Part shown: positions 10,101 through 18,667 of the stretch, one piece after another | Layout: every line of letters starts with the position of its first letter | Numbering within the stretch: position 1 is the stretch's first letter | The notes under the pieces: generated by a model | The model's input: the letters and a program-made list of their open reading frames with translations, nothing else | Database searches by the model: none | Told to the model about the DNA's origin: nothing | Made by a program: the position numbers and the translations under genes | Source of the DNA: Pseudoalteromonas ulvae UL12 | GTDB lineage: Bacteria > Pseudomonadota > Gammaproteobacteria > Enterobacterales > Alteromonadaceae | Length of the DNA stretch: 64,000 nt | Direction of reading: 5' to 3' | Assembly (NCBI RefSeq): GCF_014925405.1 | Contig: NZ_AQHJ01000023.1 | Coordinates: 682,001 to 746,000 of the forward strand

Positions 10101-11141
10101 TTATTTTTTGTTTTGCGGGCTTAGCAGCATTGCATCACCGTAAGAGAAAAAGCGGTATTGCTCTTCTATGGCAACTTTATAAGCATTCATAATGTGCTCT
10201 TGCCCAGAAAAAGCACTCACTAACATGATTAATGTTGATTCAGGAAGATGGAAATTAGTGATCATCATATCAATCACTTGAAATTCATAACCTGGATAAA
10301 TAAAGATATCCGTATCACCAAAATAGCTTTTTAGTGGCCCGTTAGATTGTTTTGCTGCCGATTCTAATGAGCGAACGGATGTGGTGCCAACGGCAATCAC
10401 ACGACCACCGCGAGCTTTAGTTTTCGCAATAGCTGCAACCACCTCATCAGGCACTTCGATATATTCAGAGTGCATGATGTGCTCATCAATGTTATCGACG
10501 CGAACTGGTTGAAACGTACCCGCACCGACATGCAATGTAATAAAGGCCATTTCGATGCCTTTTTCTGTTAGAGCGGCCATCAGCTTTTCATCAAAATGTA
10601 GCCCTGCGGTCGGGGCTGCAACGGCACCTGGTTTTTCACCATATACAGTTTGATAACGCTTGCGATCAGCGTCGTTGTCAGGACGGTCGATATACGGTGG
10701 CAAAGGCATGTGCCCGATACTCTCTAGGACATCAAGAACATTCTTACCGCCGTGAAACTTCAACTCAAATAACTCACCGTGACGTTGCACCATGGTTGCT
10801 TTGGCACTGTTTTCAAGTGTCAGCACCGCACCTTCTTTGGGTGACTTACTCGCACGCACGTGAGCAAGCACGCTATGCTCATTCAGCACACGTTCGACCA
10901 AAACTTCAACCTTTCCTCCCGATTCCTTTTGACCAAACATACGAGCCGGGATAACTTTGGTATTGTTAAAAACCAATAAATCGTTTGGAGTAATAAAATC
11001 AATAATGTCACTGAATACATGATGTACTATCTCACCCGTATCGCCATTCATTTTCAGTAAACGACTACTTGTTCGCTCTTCTTTTGGAAAACGAGCAATT
11101 AACTCATCTGGCAAATCAAAGCTAAAGTCAGCAACGCGCAT
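10101..11141 (-). CDS. queA: S-adenosylmethionine:tRNA ribosyltransferase-isomerase QueA
   Basis: QueA transfers the ribosyl group of SAM to preQ1 in tRNA, giving epoxyqueuosine. The ATG at 11141 gives 346 residues beginning [19 protein letters not shown], matching the family N-terminus, and has AGGA eight to nine bases upstream. A reading five codons longer is possible but would put that ribosome site inside the gene. Family segments [37 protein letters not shown] and the C-terminal [19 protein letters not shown] are all present. It is followed by tgt after about 220 bases. Confidence 0.97.
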   Translation of the reverse strand: MRVADFSFDLPDELIARFPKEERTSSRLLKMNGDTGEIVHHVFSDIIDFITPNDLLVFNNTKVIPARMFGQKESGGKVEVLVERVLNEHSVLAHVRASKSPKEGAVLTLENSAKATMVQRHGELFELKFHGGKNVLDVLESIGHMPLPPYIDRPDNDADRKRYQTVYGEKPGAVAAPTAGLHFDEKLMAALTEKGIEMAFITLHVGAGTFQPVRVDNIDEHIMHSEYIEVPDEVVAAIAKTKARGGRVIAVGTTSVRSLESAAKQSNGPLKSYFGDTDIFIYPGYEFQVIDMMITNFHLPESTLIMLVSAFSGQEHIMNAYKVAIEEQYRFFSYGDAMLLSPQNKK

Positions 11142-11311
11142 TTTATACATCCTCATAGGTTAAAATCGCGCCAAGTCTAGTGATTCAAAGGGGCTAAATC
11201 AAGTTAATTGCGTCCTAAGCGCATTAGGCTTGTCTGAGAGCTAAAATAACATTAATCTAGCTAGGCTCATTCCTGCCAAATATGTGGGTAGGCTAAATCG
11301 AGGTTTAATGA

Positions 11312-13816
11312 ATGTCAGGTCAGCTTAAGCTGTTATTAATTAATTCAAATTTAAAACAACGCAATTCAATCAAACGTGCATTGTTGCCATTAGATGTATT
11401 TGAATTACTCGAAGTACGAGATAGCCGCTCGGCCTTAACGCTATTGAAACAAAATGCCGTTGACCTGATTATTACCGGATTAGATATTGGTAAAATCGAT
11501 GGCTGGCGCTTTGCGCGCATGGTCCGCTCAGGCCTTTTAAAAACACCCAAAAACACCCCTATTTTGCTCACTCCACCCACTTATTGTGAACGTATTGCCG
11601 AAACCACCGCTCGCGCTTATGGTATTGATGCGGTGTTACCTTATGAACAAATAAATAAACTGCCCCGTATTTTGGCCAATGTATTATCCAGCCATTTAAC
11701 AAAAAGTAGTCGTTTAGAGTTACTGTTGGTCGAGCCCAACGAGCAAGATTCCGAACAAATTGATTTTTATCTACGCGAGTCATTTCAGATTACTCATGTG
11801 AAAGATGCACGGACCGCAATTGATTTATTCCATCAACATCATTTTGCCATCGTATTAATTGATACCATTCATGATGGTTTAGATGCACAAGCTCTCGGGC
11901 AACGCTTACTCAGTTATAAGCCCAATCAAGCGGTGGTGATGATTATTGAAAACCAAGAAGCTGATTTTGCTGAGCAACTGTTACTATCGGGGATTACTGA
12001 TTTTGCTCGTACCCCGTACAATGAATCGTTATTAAATCGAATTTGTCACCAAGCCGCACGGCGTGAAGATTTTATGGCCAGTTATGCCGAATTTGCTGAA
12101 AAAGTAGAGCAACTCAGTCATAGCCAAAGCCGCTATAAAGAGCTGTATTCAGCCCATCAACGGATTTTACTGCACTTAAATACTGTGGTGCTTGAACTTG
12201 ACTCTGCTGGTGAGATTATTTTTATTAATCCAGCATGGGAGCACCTCACTGGCTTTTCACTTAAAAAAGTCATGAAAAAGCCTCTGCAAGATTTTTGCAA
12301 AGCTGAGTTCAGACCATTAGTCATGCAAAATATCGAGCAAATACTTCAGGGCACTTTTGATCAACAAAAGATCGAACTCGAATTAGCACACCAGCAAGGC
12401 CACCATATTTGGGTTGAATGCCGCATGCAATCGATTTATGCCAATAAAACGATTGTTGGCGCCACTGTCAGCATTGATAATATTCATGAGCGTAAACAAG
12501 CAGAGTTGCAGCTGCATCATCTTGCCCACCATGACACATTAACCAAACTGCATAATCGCTACTTTTTTGATCTTAAGCTCAATGAGCTATGCCTAGAAAC
12601 AGCTAATAGCCCAAATCAACATGCGCTGATTTATATCGATTTAGATCACTTTAAAGTGATTAACGACAGCCAAGGTCATCAGCAAGGTGATAGAGTACTT
12701 AAACACATCGCTAAAACATTTCAAAAAAACCTCCAAGAAGGTTGCACTATTTGCCGCATTGGCGGGGATGAATTTGCTGTCATAGTGGAACACACTGAGT
12801 TACTCGATGCACATTTGTTGGCCGAGCAATTATGCCATGCTGTCGAGGAATATAAATTTCAGGCTCCAGGACAGGAATACTCAATTAGTTGCTCGATTGG
12901 TTTAACCCTCATCAATGCCAAAAACTGCGATGCGAGTGAATGTTTAAAACAATCAGACATTGCCTTATATGTCGCTAAAAATCGCGGTCGTAACTTAGTA
13001 CATTGTTATACAGAACAAGATGTAGACAGCAATAAAATGCTCGCTGATTTAGCCTGGGCCCACCAAGTACGCAGCGCAATTATTAGTGAGCAACTGGAAA
13101 TCTTTTTTCAACCGATTTGGGGCTTTAAAGATCAGAAAGTGGCCTATTTCGAAGCGCTTTCACGGCTAAGAGTCGAATCTGATCTCATCTTTCCCAATCA
13201 TTTTATCCCTGCACTTGAGCTGTTATCGGATATTCATCTACTTGATCACTGTGTTGTCAAGCAAGCAATTAAATGCGTGGGTTCAACCCCAACACTGAAC
13301 AAAGTTGCGATTAATTTATCCGCTCAAGCTTTTAGTGATGATGCCTTGCTAGCTACGATTGAAACAGCCCTCAAGCACTACCGTGTTGACCCAACTCGCA
13401 TCGTATTTGAAATCACAGAATCAGCCAGTATTAGTAATTTGAGTGCCACTCGAATCATGATCGAAAAACTCAATAAGCTTGGCTGCAGCTTTTCGATTGA
13501 TGATTTTGGCACCGGATTCAGTACATTTAGTTACCTCAAACAACTGCCCGCTAGCCAAGTGAAAATAGATGGCTCATTTGTTAAGGATATGATCAACGAC
13601 CCTATTGATTTAGCACTAGTAAATGCCATTAAAGACATCAGTCATTCACTCAACAAAACGTGTGTTGCTGAATTCGTCGAAAACAAAGAAACCTTTGATT
13701 CACTTAAAGAAATAGGTGTGGACTACGCCCAAGGTTACTTTATTTCACGGCCTATTCCTTTTGATAATCTGGCTGAAAAAATAAAAATTATAAATACAGG
13801 AAAAACATTTAATTAA
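11312..13816 (+). CDS. Double-receiver PAS-GGDEF-EAL protein
   Basis: An 834-residue soluble c-di-GMP protein. Domains: receiver-like 1 (about 5-125), receiver-like 2 (about 130-250), PAS (about 280-395), GGDEF (about 400-560) and EAL (about 585-825). Receiver 1 appears unable to be phosphorylated: the usual Asp in the LIITDL position is Gly (LIITGLDIG) and the acidic pair is missing. Receiver 2 keeps an Asp (IVLIDTIHDG), but the late Lys is Thr (FARTPY). The cyclase signature GGDEF is intact. EAL motifs FEALSR, NLSAQ, FEITES, IDDFGTG, VKIDGS and QGYF are present, with AEGVE altered to AEFVE. It stands alone between queA and a small membrane-protein gene. Confidence 0.87.
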   Translation: MSGQLKLLLINSNLKQRNSIKRALLPLDVFELLEVRDSRSALTLLKQNAVDLIITGLDIGKIDGWRFARMVRSGLLKTPKNTPILLTPPTYCERIAETTARAYGIDAVLPYEQINKLPRILANVLSSHLTKSSRLELLLVEPNEQDSEQIDFYLRESFQITHVKDARTAIDLFHQHHFAIVLIDTIHDGLDAQALGQRLLSYKPNQAVVMIIENQEADFAEQLLLSGITDFARTPYNESLLNRICHQAARREDFMASYAEFAEKVEQLSHSQSRYKELYSAHQRILLHLNTVVLELDSAGEIIFINPAWEHLTGFSLKKVMKKPLQDFCKAEFRPLVMQNIEQILQGTFDQQKIELELAHQQGHHIWVECRMQSIYANKTIVGATVSIDNIHERKQAELQLHHLAHHDTLTKLHNRYFFDLKLNELCLETANSPNQHALIYIDLDHFKVINDSQGHQQGDRVLKHIAKTFQKNLQEGCTICRIGGDEFAVIVEHTELLDAHLLAEQLCHAVEEYKFQAPGQEYSISCSIGLTLINAKNCDASECLKQSDIALYVAKNRGRNLVHCYTEQDVDSNKMLADLAWAHQVRSAIISEQLEIFFQPIWGFKDQKVAYFEALSRLRVESDLIFPNHFIPALELLSDIHLLDHCVVKQAIKCVGSTPTLNKVAINLSAQAFSDDALLATIETALKHYRVDPTRIVFEITESASISNLSATRIMIEKLNKLGCSFSIDDFGTGFSTFSYLKQLPASQVKIDGSFVKDMINDPIDLALVNAIKDISHSLNKTCVAEFVENKETFDSLKEIGVDYAQGYFISRPIPFDNLAEKIKIINTGKTFN

Positions 13817-13964
13817 CAAAAAAAGCATTTAAATTCACTTTGCTTTACTGCAGTTCATCCGCGCTTAGCTATACTCAGGTTTATGGAAAAATCAGTTGAT
13901 AGCACAGAAATGACTCTGTTCTAGTTTGCTAGAAAGCTATTGACATAGTAACGAGGGAAACATA

Positions 13965-14165
13965 ATGAGTATTTTTGTTAGCTTACTAATTATTTGTAAT
14001 CTTTTAATCGCCTATTATTGCTATATCAATGCAAAAACAAAAGGTTATCACACCAAAGTCTTTACCATTTTAGGCTTTATTCCGTATTTTAACTTAGTTG
14101 TTTTAGTCTATTTACTGTTTTTACCTAACCTCAAAATCGATAACAAGTTGAGCGCAACTGTTTAG
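13965..14165 (+). CDS. Small two-helix membrane protein, unknown
   Basis: A 66-residue protein with two hydrophobic segments (about 3-22 and 32-55) separated by the basic linker NAKTKGYHTK. It starts after a good ribosome site (GAGGG, about 9 bases before ATG). Function is not recognisable. The stop codon TAG uses TA from a target duplication and G from the inserted repeat element that follows; removing the element restores the same TAG, so the protein is not truncated. Its natural terminator lies beyond the element. Confidence 0.6.
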   Translation: MSIFVSLLIICNLLIAYYCYINAKTKGYHTKVFTILGFIPYFNLVVLVYLLFLPNLKIDNKLSATV

Positions 14166-14427
14166 GGCCTGTTGATCTTTCGTGGTCAAATTTTGTTCGA
14201 GATAAAAGCGTTTTTATCGCGACGAGCAGTGTGTAGCCTAGTCATTCTAAGCAAATACTGCTCAACAAAGAGAAATACGCTTTTAGCCGAACCCTTCGGG
14301 CAGCGTTTGTAGGGTATTTCTACTGCGTTATCGCTTTTTCGTGTAGCTCGCTACACCACAAAAGCGCTGCATTGTATAAATACCCAACAATTCGCTGCAA
14401 AAATCATCACGAAAGATCAGCAGCCCC
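14165..14427. mobile_element. MITE-like inverted-repeat element with TA target duplication
   Basis: A 263-bp segment with imperfect terminal inverted repeats: left GGGCCTGTTGATCTTTCGTG (14165-14184), and right end (14408-14427) whose complement is GGGGCTGCTGATCTTTCGTG, differing at two of twenty positions. It is flanked directly by TA on both sides (14163-14164 and 14428-14429), as expected of IS630/Tc1-mariner-type transposition. It has no coding capacity for a transposase. Inside are shorter hairpins, for example GTGTAGCTCGCTACAC. It separates the small membrane-protein stop codon from its terminator. The related autonomous element is not in this window. Confidence 0.7.
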
Positions 14428-14442
14428 TAGAATCGAGTCTCA

Positions 14443-14475
14443 ATATTTAAAGCCGCCTGAACCGGCTTTAAATAT
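14443..14475. terminator. Bidirectional intrinsic terminator
   Basis: A 13-bp perfect stem (ATATTTAAAGCCG / CGGCTTTAAATAT) with a 7-base loop between convergent transcripts: the small membrane-protein gene and the coiled-coil gene of the ECF operon. The upstream element splits it from the gene it probably served. Confidence 0.7.
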
Positions 14476-14494
14476 ATCTTCCCTTCAGCTTTTC

Positions 14495-15370
14495 TTAAAA
14501 TGCATACTTCTTTGCTTCGGCTAATAATTTATTTTTATCAATTTTTGTCATGACACATTTTTGAATATCTTGCTTATTAAACACATAAATTAAATCTTCA
14601 TTGTCCTGACCTGCATTTACTAATGTAAAGTTAACAAATTCATTTTCTGGCAAGTGCTTTAGTCCTGCGCCATAGTCACACAACATAGTAGAAAGTGTGT
14701 GCTCTAGCTGCTTAATGGATGCTTGTTTCTTTTGTGCTTGCTCCTGTTGCTTTTGCTGCTTATTTTTCGTTGCTTTTGCCTTTAGCGTTTGCTTTTCTTC
14801 TTTCAGAGCTGCTTTTTGTTTTTCTAACTGTGCGACTTGTTGTGCTAAGTCTGCTTTGCGTTTTTCCAGTTGCTTAATATCGGCTTTTTCTGATAAACGA
14901 CGCTCAAACTCAACATCTCTCTTTTCTCGCTCTAAGGAGCGAATATCATGCTCGATTTCTCGTTCATTTTCAGCCAGATCTCTTATCTGCTCACTCACTT
15001 GGTGAATTGATTCCATCGCGATTTCTAAAGATTGTTTAGAAATCGCTTCAGCTTGCTCTGCAAATGCATGATGATCAAAATCACTCGCATCAAAATCGAA
15101 CCATTGCGCCATATTTGTATCCGAACCCGCAAAAGAAAACGCTCGTTGATTGAATGCCCGCGCATGAATAGAAAAATGAATACCTTGTCCAAGTAAATAG
15201 CTGCTTTTTAACTCTCTGATAGTTAGCTCTCTATCTGTTGCTACCGATGCCTTCAAGATATTTTCCATAATATGAATCTCACGTTTCAATGGCGAGAAAT
15301 CCAAAGTATCGCTGGCCAAACCTGATGCGCTAAATAAGCTAAGACTTAATAAACTGATGATTAATTTCAT
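14495..15370 (-). CDS. Secreted coiled-coil protein of the ECF operon
   Basis: A 291-residue protein with a signal peptide (MKLIISLLSLSLFSASGLA, cleavage near 19). The centre (about 125-225) is a highly charged heptad-like coiled coil rich in Glu, Lys and Gln. A C-terminal domain of about 65 residues (LSTMLCDYGAGLKHLPENEFVNFTLVNAG and beyond) may be globular and contains two cysteines. The N-terminal 100 residues include a short hydrophobic helix and the motif GSDTNMAQWFDFDASDFDHH. No family was recognised. It overlaps the anti-sigma-like gene by four bases, so it is probably translationally coupled and could be a periplasmic stress sensor or target (inference). Confidence 0.65.
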   Translation of the reverse strand: MKLIISLLSLSLFSASGLASDTLDFSPLKREIHIMENILKASVATDRELTIRELKSSYLLGQGIHFSIHARAFNQRAFSFAGSDTNMAQWFDFDASDFDHHAFAEQAEAISKQSLEIAMESIHQVSEQIRDLAENEREIEHDIRSLEREKRDVEFERRLSEKADIKQLEKRKADLAQQVAQLEKQKAALKEEKQTLKAKATKNKQQKQQEQAQKKQASIKQLEHTLSTMLCDYGAGLKHLPENEFVNFTLVNAGQDNEDLIYVFNKQDIQKCVMTKIDKNKLLAEAKKYAF

Positions 15371-15990
15371 TGTTGTTCTCCGGTTAATAAATTAGCCATT
15401 TTATGGCTTTCTTGAAACTCAACTTGCTCTGCTACATCATTGAGCTGGAGTTTGATTAATTGTTGATCTTGCACTCGCTGCTCATTCAAATACTCGACTA
15501 AGGCACTGAGGTCTTCTCTACGCTCTTTTCTAGTCGTATCGATAGCTTGTTGCGCCAGTTGCCAACTTTGCTGCTGATTCGATTTTTGTGCTTCTAATAA
15601 CATCTCTTTCAGTAAGGCTATTTGTTCTGATTGTGATTGATCTCGTTCTGCTGTGTTTATAGGGTTAAAGCTCACCTCAATTCCCTGAGATGAGCTATAA
15701 ATCTGCGTATTTAAAACCACAAACGTGACCAATATCATTGAACATACAACCACTCCTCGGTTAAACCAATTCACGCTTTCTTTGTTGTTTTTATCAAACC
15801 AAGTCGCTTGTTTATCCCATCTCGGTACGGGGTCATTTTGATAGCGTGAACTTAAAGATTGCATGCTTTGGGCGACTTTAAACCGCTCAGCAAACACAGG
15901 ATCGGCTTGTAACGCTTTACTCTCCTGCTCGCTTAATTCTCCAGTGATTAGCCAAGCTTCAAAGATTGATTCAAGTTGTTCATTCGTCAT
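15367..15990 (-). CDS. Single-pass membrane anti-sigma-like protein
   Basis: A 207-residue protein with a short cytoplasmic N-terminal part (about 1-78), one membrane helix (about 79-97, RGVVVCSMILVTFVVLNTQ) and a periplasmic part that is Gln-rich and probably coiled coil. The N-terminus (EQLESIFEAWLITGELSEQESKALQADP) resembles the short helical start of anti-sigma factors, but no zinc-binding HxxxCxxC is present. The gene overlaps the ECF sigma gene by 11 bases and the following gene by four. Position and topology suggest it holds the sigma factor at the membrane; sequence alone does not prove it. Confidence 0.65.
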   Translation of the reverse strand: MTNEQLESIFEAWLITGELSEQESKALQADPVFAERFKVAQSMQSLSSRYQNDPVPRWDKQATWFDKNNKESVNWFNRGVVVCSMILVTFVVLNTQIYSSSQGIEVSFNPINTAERDQSQSEQIALLKEMLLEAQKSNQQQSWQLAQQAIDTTRKERREDLSALVEYLNEQRVQDQQLIKLQLNDVAEQVEFQESHKMANLLTGEQQ

Positions 15991-16531
15991 TATACTTCTC
16001 CAAAACAGGCTTTAGATTTGATAACCCTGCGTAAAATCTTGACTTTATCGTGTTCGTTGACACCAATAGCTGCTCGGCTATTTGTTCAAAGGTGTAATAC
16101 TGAAAAAATTTAAGTTCGATCACTAAACGCTGATCATTCGACAGCGTCTGCAAAGCAGAAATAACAATCTGATTATGCTGCTTATTTTGTAAACTCAATT
16201 CAGGGCACGAATTGGTGCATGTTTCAAGCTGCAATTCACTTTCATTACTTTGATCAAACACCTTACGTTTTCGATAAAATTCCACACAACGTCGATGTGC
16301 AATCCTAATCAACCACGTTTTAAAGCTACTATCAAAACGAAAGCCTTCTAAACTGCGATACACACTAATGAAGACTTCTTGCAACAAATCAACGGCATCA
16401 TCTGGATTACCGAGCATTCTCAAGCAATAGTGATAAACCGTCTGCTCATGCATAGCCACAAGCTTGAACCATGCTGATTTATTGCCTGCTTTTGCTTTAT
16501 TAATTAGCCGTTGTTCTGATTGAAAAAACAC
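15980..16531 (-). CDS. ECF-type RNA polymerase sigma factor
   Basis: A 183-residue sigma-70 family protein of group 4 (ECF). Region 2 is visible at about 8-80 (YHYCLRMLGNPDDAVDLLQEVF, then FRFDSSFKTWLIRIAHRRCVEFYRKRK), and region 4 at about 125-178 (LQTLSNDQRLVIELKFFQYYTFEQIAEQLLVSTNTIKSRFYAGL) with a helix-turn-helix. The start is GTG with GGA six bases upstream; no in-frame ATG fits. It leads an overlapping three-gene operon with an anti-sigma-like protein and a secreted coiled-coil protein. Like many ECF factors it probably controls its own promoter. Confidence 0.87.
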   Translation of the reverse strand: MFFQSEQRLINKAKAGNKSAWFKLVAMHEQTVYHYCLRMLGNPDDAVDLLQEVFISVYRSLEGFRFDSSFKTWLIRIAHRRCVEFYRKRKVFDQSNESELQLETCTNSCPELSLQNKQHNQIVISALQTLSNDQRLVIELKFFQYYTFEQIAEQLLVSTNTIKSRFYAGLSNLKPVLEKYNDE

Positions 16532-16566
16532 TGTATTTCCATTTGTTTTTTATATTTAGTCGAAAG

Positions 16567-16582
16567 AACTTTTTAAAAAGTT
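16567..16582. promoter_or_regulatory. 16-bp palindrome carrying ECF-like -35 elements on both strands
   Basis: AACTTTTTAAAAAGTT is its own reverse complement and lies in the 120-base gap between the divergent ECF sigma gene and the HDOD gene. AACTT is the core -35 of many ECF promoters. On the minus strand it is followed after about 15 bases by TCGACTA, a plausible -10 for autoregulation. It could alternatively be a repressor operator. Confidence 0.35.
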
Positions 16583-16658
16583 TATTTTGTTGAAATATTT
16601 ATTTTTAAACTAGACTTAATACAACCAACAAGTTAATAACTTATCAGGATCTTTGTTT

Positions 16659-17531
16659 ATGCCAACTACACTGGATATGGCTAAAGTCGAAGCAGCCCTT
16701 GAAGGCTTTACAATCCCTCCGCGTCCGGAAATGCTTAAGCAAATACAAGCTGAAATCGCAGAAGAAACACCAAATATTAAAAATATTGCGGCTTGTATAA
16801 ACCAAGATGTCGGAATAGCGGGCTTTACCTTAAAAGTGGTTAACTCACCTTTATTTAGCCTTCCTCGCAAGATTTCGACCATTGAGCATGCCTGCATGTT
16901 TTTAGGACTCCAACGTTTAATCAAGTTAGTTAACAGTATTGTATTACGTTTTACACTCAGTGATGGAAACGAAGATATTTTTACTCAGAAACTCTGGAAT
17001 AGCGCGACCAAAATTGGTAATGCATCCATAGTCTTAGCCCAACACTTAGAGATGGATAATGATTTTGCTGATGATTGTTATACTGTAGGCTTATTCCATA
17101 ATGCAGGGATGGCACTCATGCTATCCCAGTCACCTAAATACCCAGAAATCATGCGAGAAGGCTATCAAACTGGCGCCATAATTGGTGAATATGAAGAACA
17201 GTATTTTGATACTTCTCATGAGTTACTTGGTTTTTTAATTGCTCAGTCTTGGGGTCTCGAATACCACATGTGTAATGTGATCGCTTATCATCATAGTCCA
17301 AACATTATGCTGGCGACTGGAGAGGAGTCAGAAAAAAAGATGTTCGCTATTTTAAAATTGGCCGAGCACATGACCGGCAGCACAGAGCTACTGTTTGGAA
17401 TTAACCCTGATCCTGAGTGGGAAAAAAATGCAGTACAAATTCTCGATGTACTGCATTTAGAAGATTTTCAGTTACTGGATCTAGGCGAAGTATTAAACAA
17501 TGCAGGCATTGATAATGTGTACCATGTTTAA
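16659..17531 (+). CDS. HDOD domain protein
   Basis: A 290-residue protein made almost wholly of an HDOD domain (about 10-215), a catalytically inactive relative of HD phosphohydrolases found in signalling proteins. Visible segments: EAALEGFTIPPRPEMLKQI near the start, KVVNSPLFSLPRKISTIEHAC, LFHNAGMALML around 148-158, and a late helical region. The true HD pair is missing (FHNAG), as usual for HDOD. The ATG at 16659 has AGGA nine bases upstream; a TTG two codons earlier sits too close to that site. It is divergent from the ECF sigma operon and convergent with oxyR. Confidence 0.83.
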   Translation: MPTTLDMAKVEAALEGFTIPPRPEMLKQIQAEIAEETPNIKNIAACINQDVGIAGFTLKVVNSPLFSLPRKISTIEHACMFLGLQRLIKLVNSIVLRFTLSDGNEDIFTQKLWNSATKIGNASIVLAQHLEMDNDFADDCYTVGLFHNAGMALMLSQSPKYPEIMREGYQTGAIIGEYEEQYFDTSHELLGFLIAQSWGLEYHMCNVIAYHHSPNIMLATGEESEKKMFAILKLAEHMTGSTELLFGINPDPEWEKNAVQILDVLHLEDFQLLDLGEVLNNAGIDNVYHV

Positions 17532-17535
17532 GAGC

Positions 17536-18453
17536 TTACTTAGGCTCAAGAGTACATTTTTTCTGAAAGAAAGGTCCGATTTTCTCACTGAATAAACGAA
17601 AATCCCTTATCCTACCTGTGGTTTTACGCCACAATAACCCAATGTCTCGGTAGGCATCATCTTTCGCAGGGACTACACGCATAGGTTTATGGTTTAAGAT
17701 CCCCGCATTAATTGCAAGCTGTGGCAAAAAGGTAACCCCTAATTGGTTCTCAACCATAGTCAACAATGTATGTAAGCTTGCGGCTTCAAATGGGTTAATA
17801 CATTGGTCTTGAGTGAGGTTACACGCACTGATCGCGTGATCAGACAGACAATGCTCACGCTCTAATAAAAAGACACTTGATTTTGGCAACAGATTAAAAT
17901 CATGGATATCCTGACCCGCATCGTACTTTTCATGCATCACCAAACTGAATCTATCATGTGACAATACTTGAGTATGATATTTATCTGTATTAAACGGTAA
18001 TGCCAAAATAGCTAAATCCACCTGCCCTTTTTCAAGTTTATCGAGTAAGCGCTCACTGGTATCTTCGATTAAAACTAACTCAAGCTGGGGAAACTCTTGT
18101 TGGCAGAAACAATATAAATCGGCTGCGATAAAACTCGCGATTGTAGGAATCATCCCTAATGTTAACGTGCCAGAAAGAGGTGACAAAAAGCTCTGAGTGA
18201 GCTCTTTTAAACTCATCGTATCGTCAATAATTTTACGTGCCTTTTCGACCACTTCCTCACCAATTGCCGTAAACATAAAACTTCTATTTTCACGCTCAAT
18301 AAGTTGGCAGCCTAAATTTTCTTCTAATGTTTGTATCGCACTACTTAAAGTCGATTGCCCGATAAAACACGCAGAGGCTGCTCGGCCAAAGTGCTGATGC
18401 TGATGTACAGCCAACAGGTACTGCAGCTGTTTGATACTAGGAAGATGATTCAT
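17536..18453 (-). CDS. oxyR: Hydrogen peroxide sensor OxyR (LysR family)
   Basis: A 305-residue LysR-type regulator with an N-terminal winged helix (about 5-65: FGRAASACFIGQSTLSSAIQTLEENLG) and a C-terminal effector domain. The two redox cysteines of OxyR are present with exact spacing, HCLSDHAISAC (Cys202 and Cys211), matching Cys199 and Cys208 of E. coli. Oxidation to a disulfide activates transcription of catalase and peroxidase genes. None of those genes is adjacent. The divergence elsewhere is considerable, but the cysteine pair and GMIPTIASF in the pocket make OxyR the best call. It converges on the HDOD gene with only four bases between. Confidence 0.88.
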   Translation of the reverse strand: MNHLPSIKQLQYLLAVHQHQHFGRAASACFIGQSTLSSAIQTLEENLGCQLIERENRSFMFTAIGEEVVEKARKIIDDTMSLKELTQSFLSPLSGTLTLGMIPTIASFIAADLYCFCQQEFPQLELVLIEDTSERLLDKLEKGQVDLAILALPFNTDKYHTQVLSHDRFSLVMHEKYDAGQDIHDFNLLPKSSVFLLEREHCLSDHAISACNLTQDQCINPFEAASLHTLLTMVENQLGVTFLPQLAINAGILNHKPMRVVPAKDDAYRDIGLLWRKTTGRIRDFRLFSEKIGPFFQKKCTLEPK

Positions 18454-18598
18454 CGTTAAAATGGATTACTTAATAAATTTCATACATAAAAACAAATTAA
18501 AAACCAAATTGCAAGCTATTAATTTACTGCAAAATATGCAATTAACAGGCATCGCTTGCAGCTTTTATTTCGGCTAACTGTCTTTAAGTAAACATAAA

Positions 18599-18634
18599 AA
18601 AAGGCCTCAATACAAAATGGTATTGAGGCCTTTT
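18599..18634 (-). terminator. Intrinsic terminator of the Pit operon
   Basis: A 15-bp perfect stem (arms 18599-18613 and 18620-18634, core GGCCTCAATAC / GTATTGAGGCC) with a 6-base loop and flanking A/T tracts, about 35 bases after the Pit stop codon. Confidence 0.85.
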
Positions 18635-18667
18635 CAAGCTAAAAGTCTGTAGTATTAGTTTTTGTGT

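Noticed and set aside
13965..14165. Small membrane protein truncated by the MITE-like insertion
   Set aside because: Joining the sequences on either side of the element through the shared TA restores the same TAG stop, so the frame was not cut.
15980..16531. RpoE itself with RseA and RseB partners
   Set aside because: The partners do not resemble RseA or RseB, and the sigma factor is not a close match to RpoE, so no gene symbol was given.
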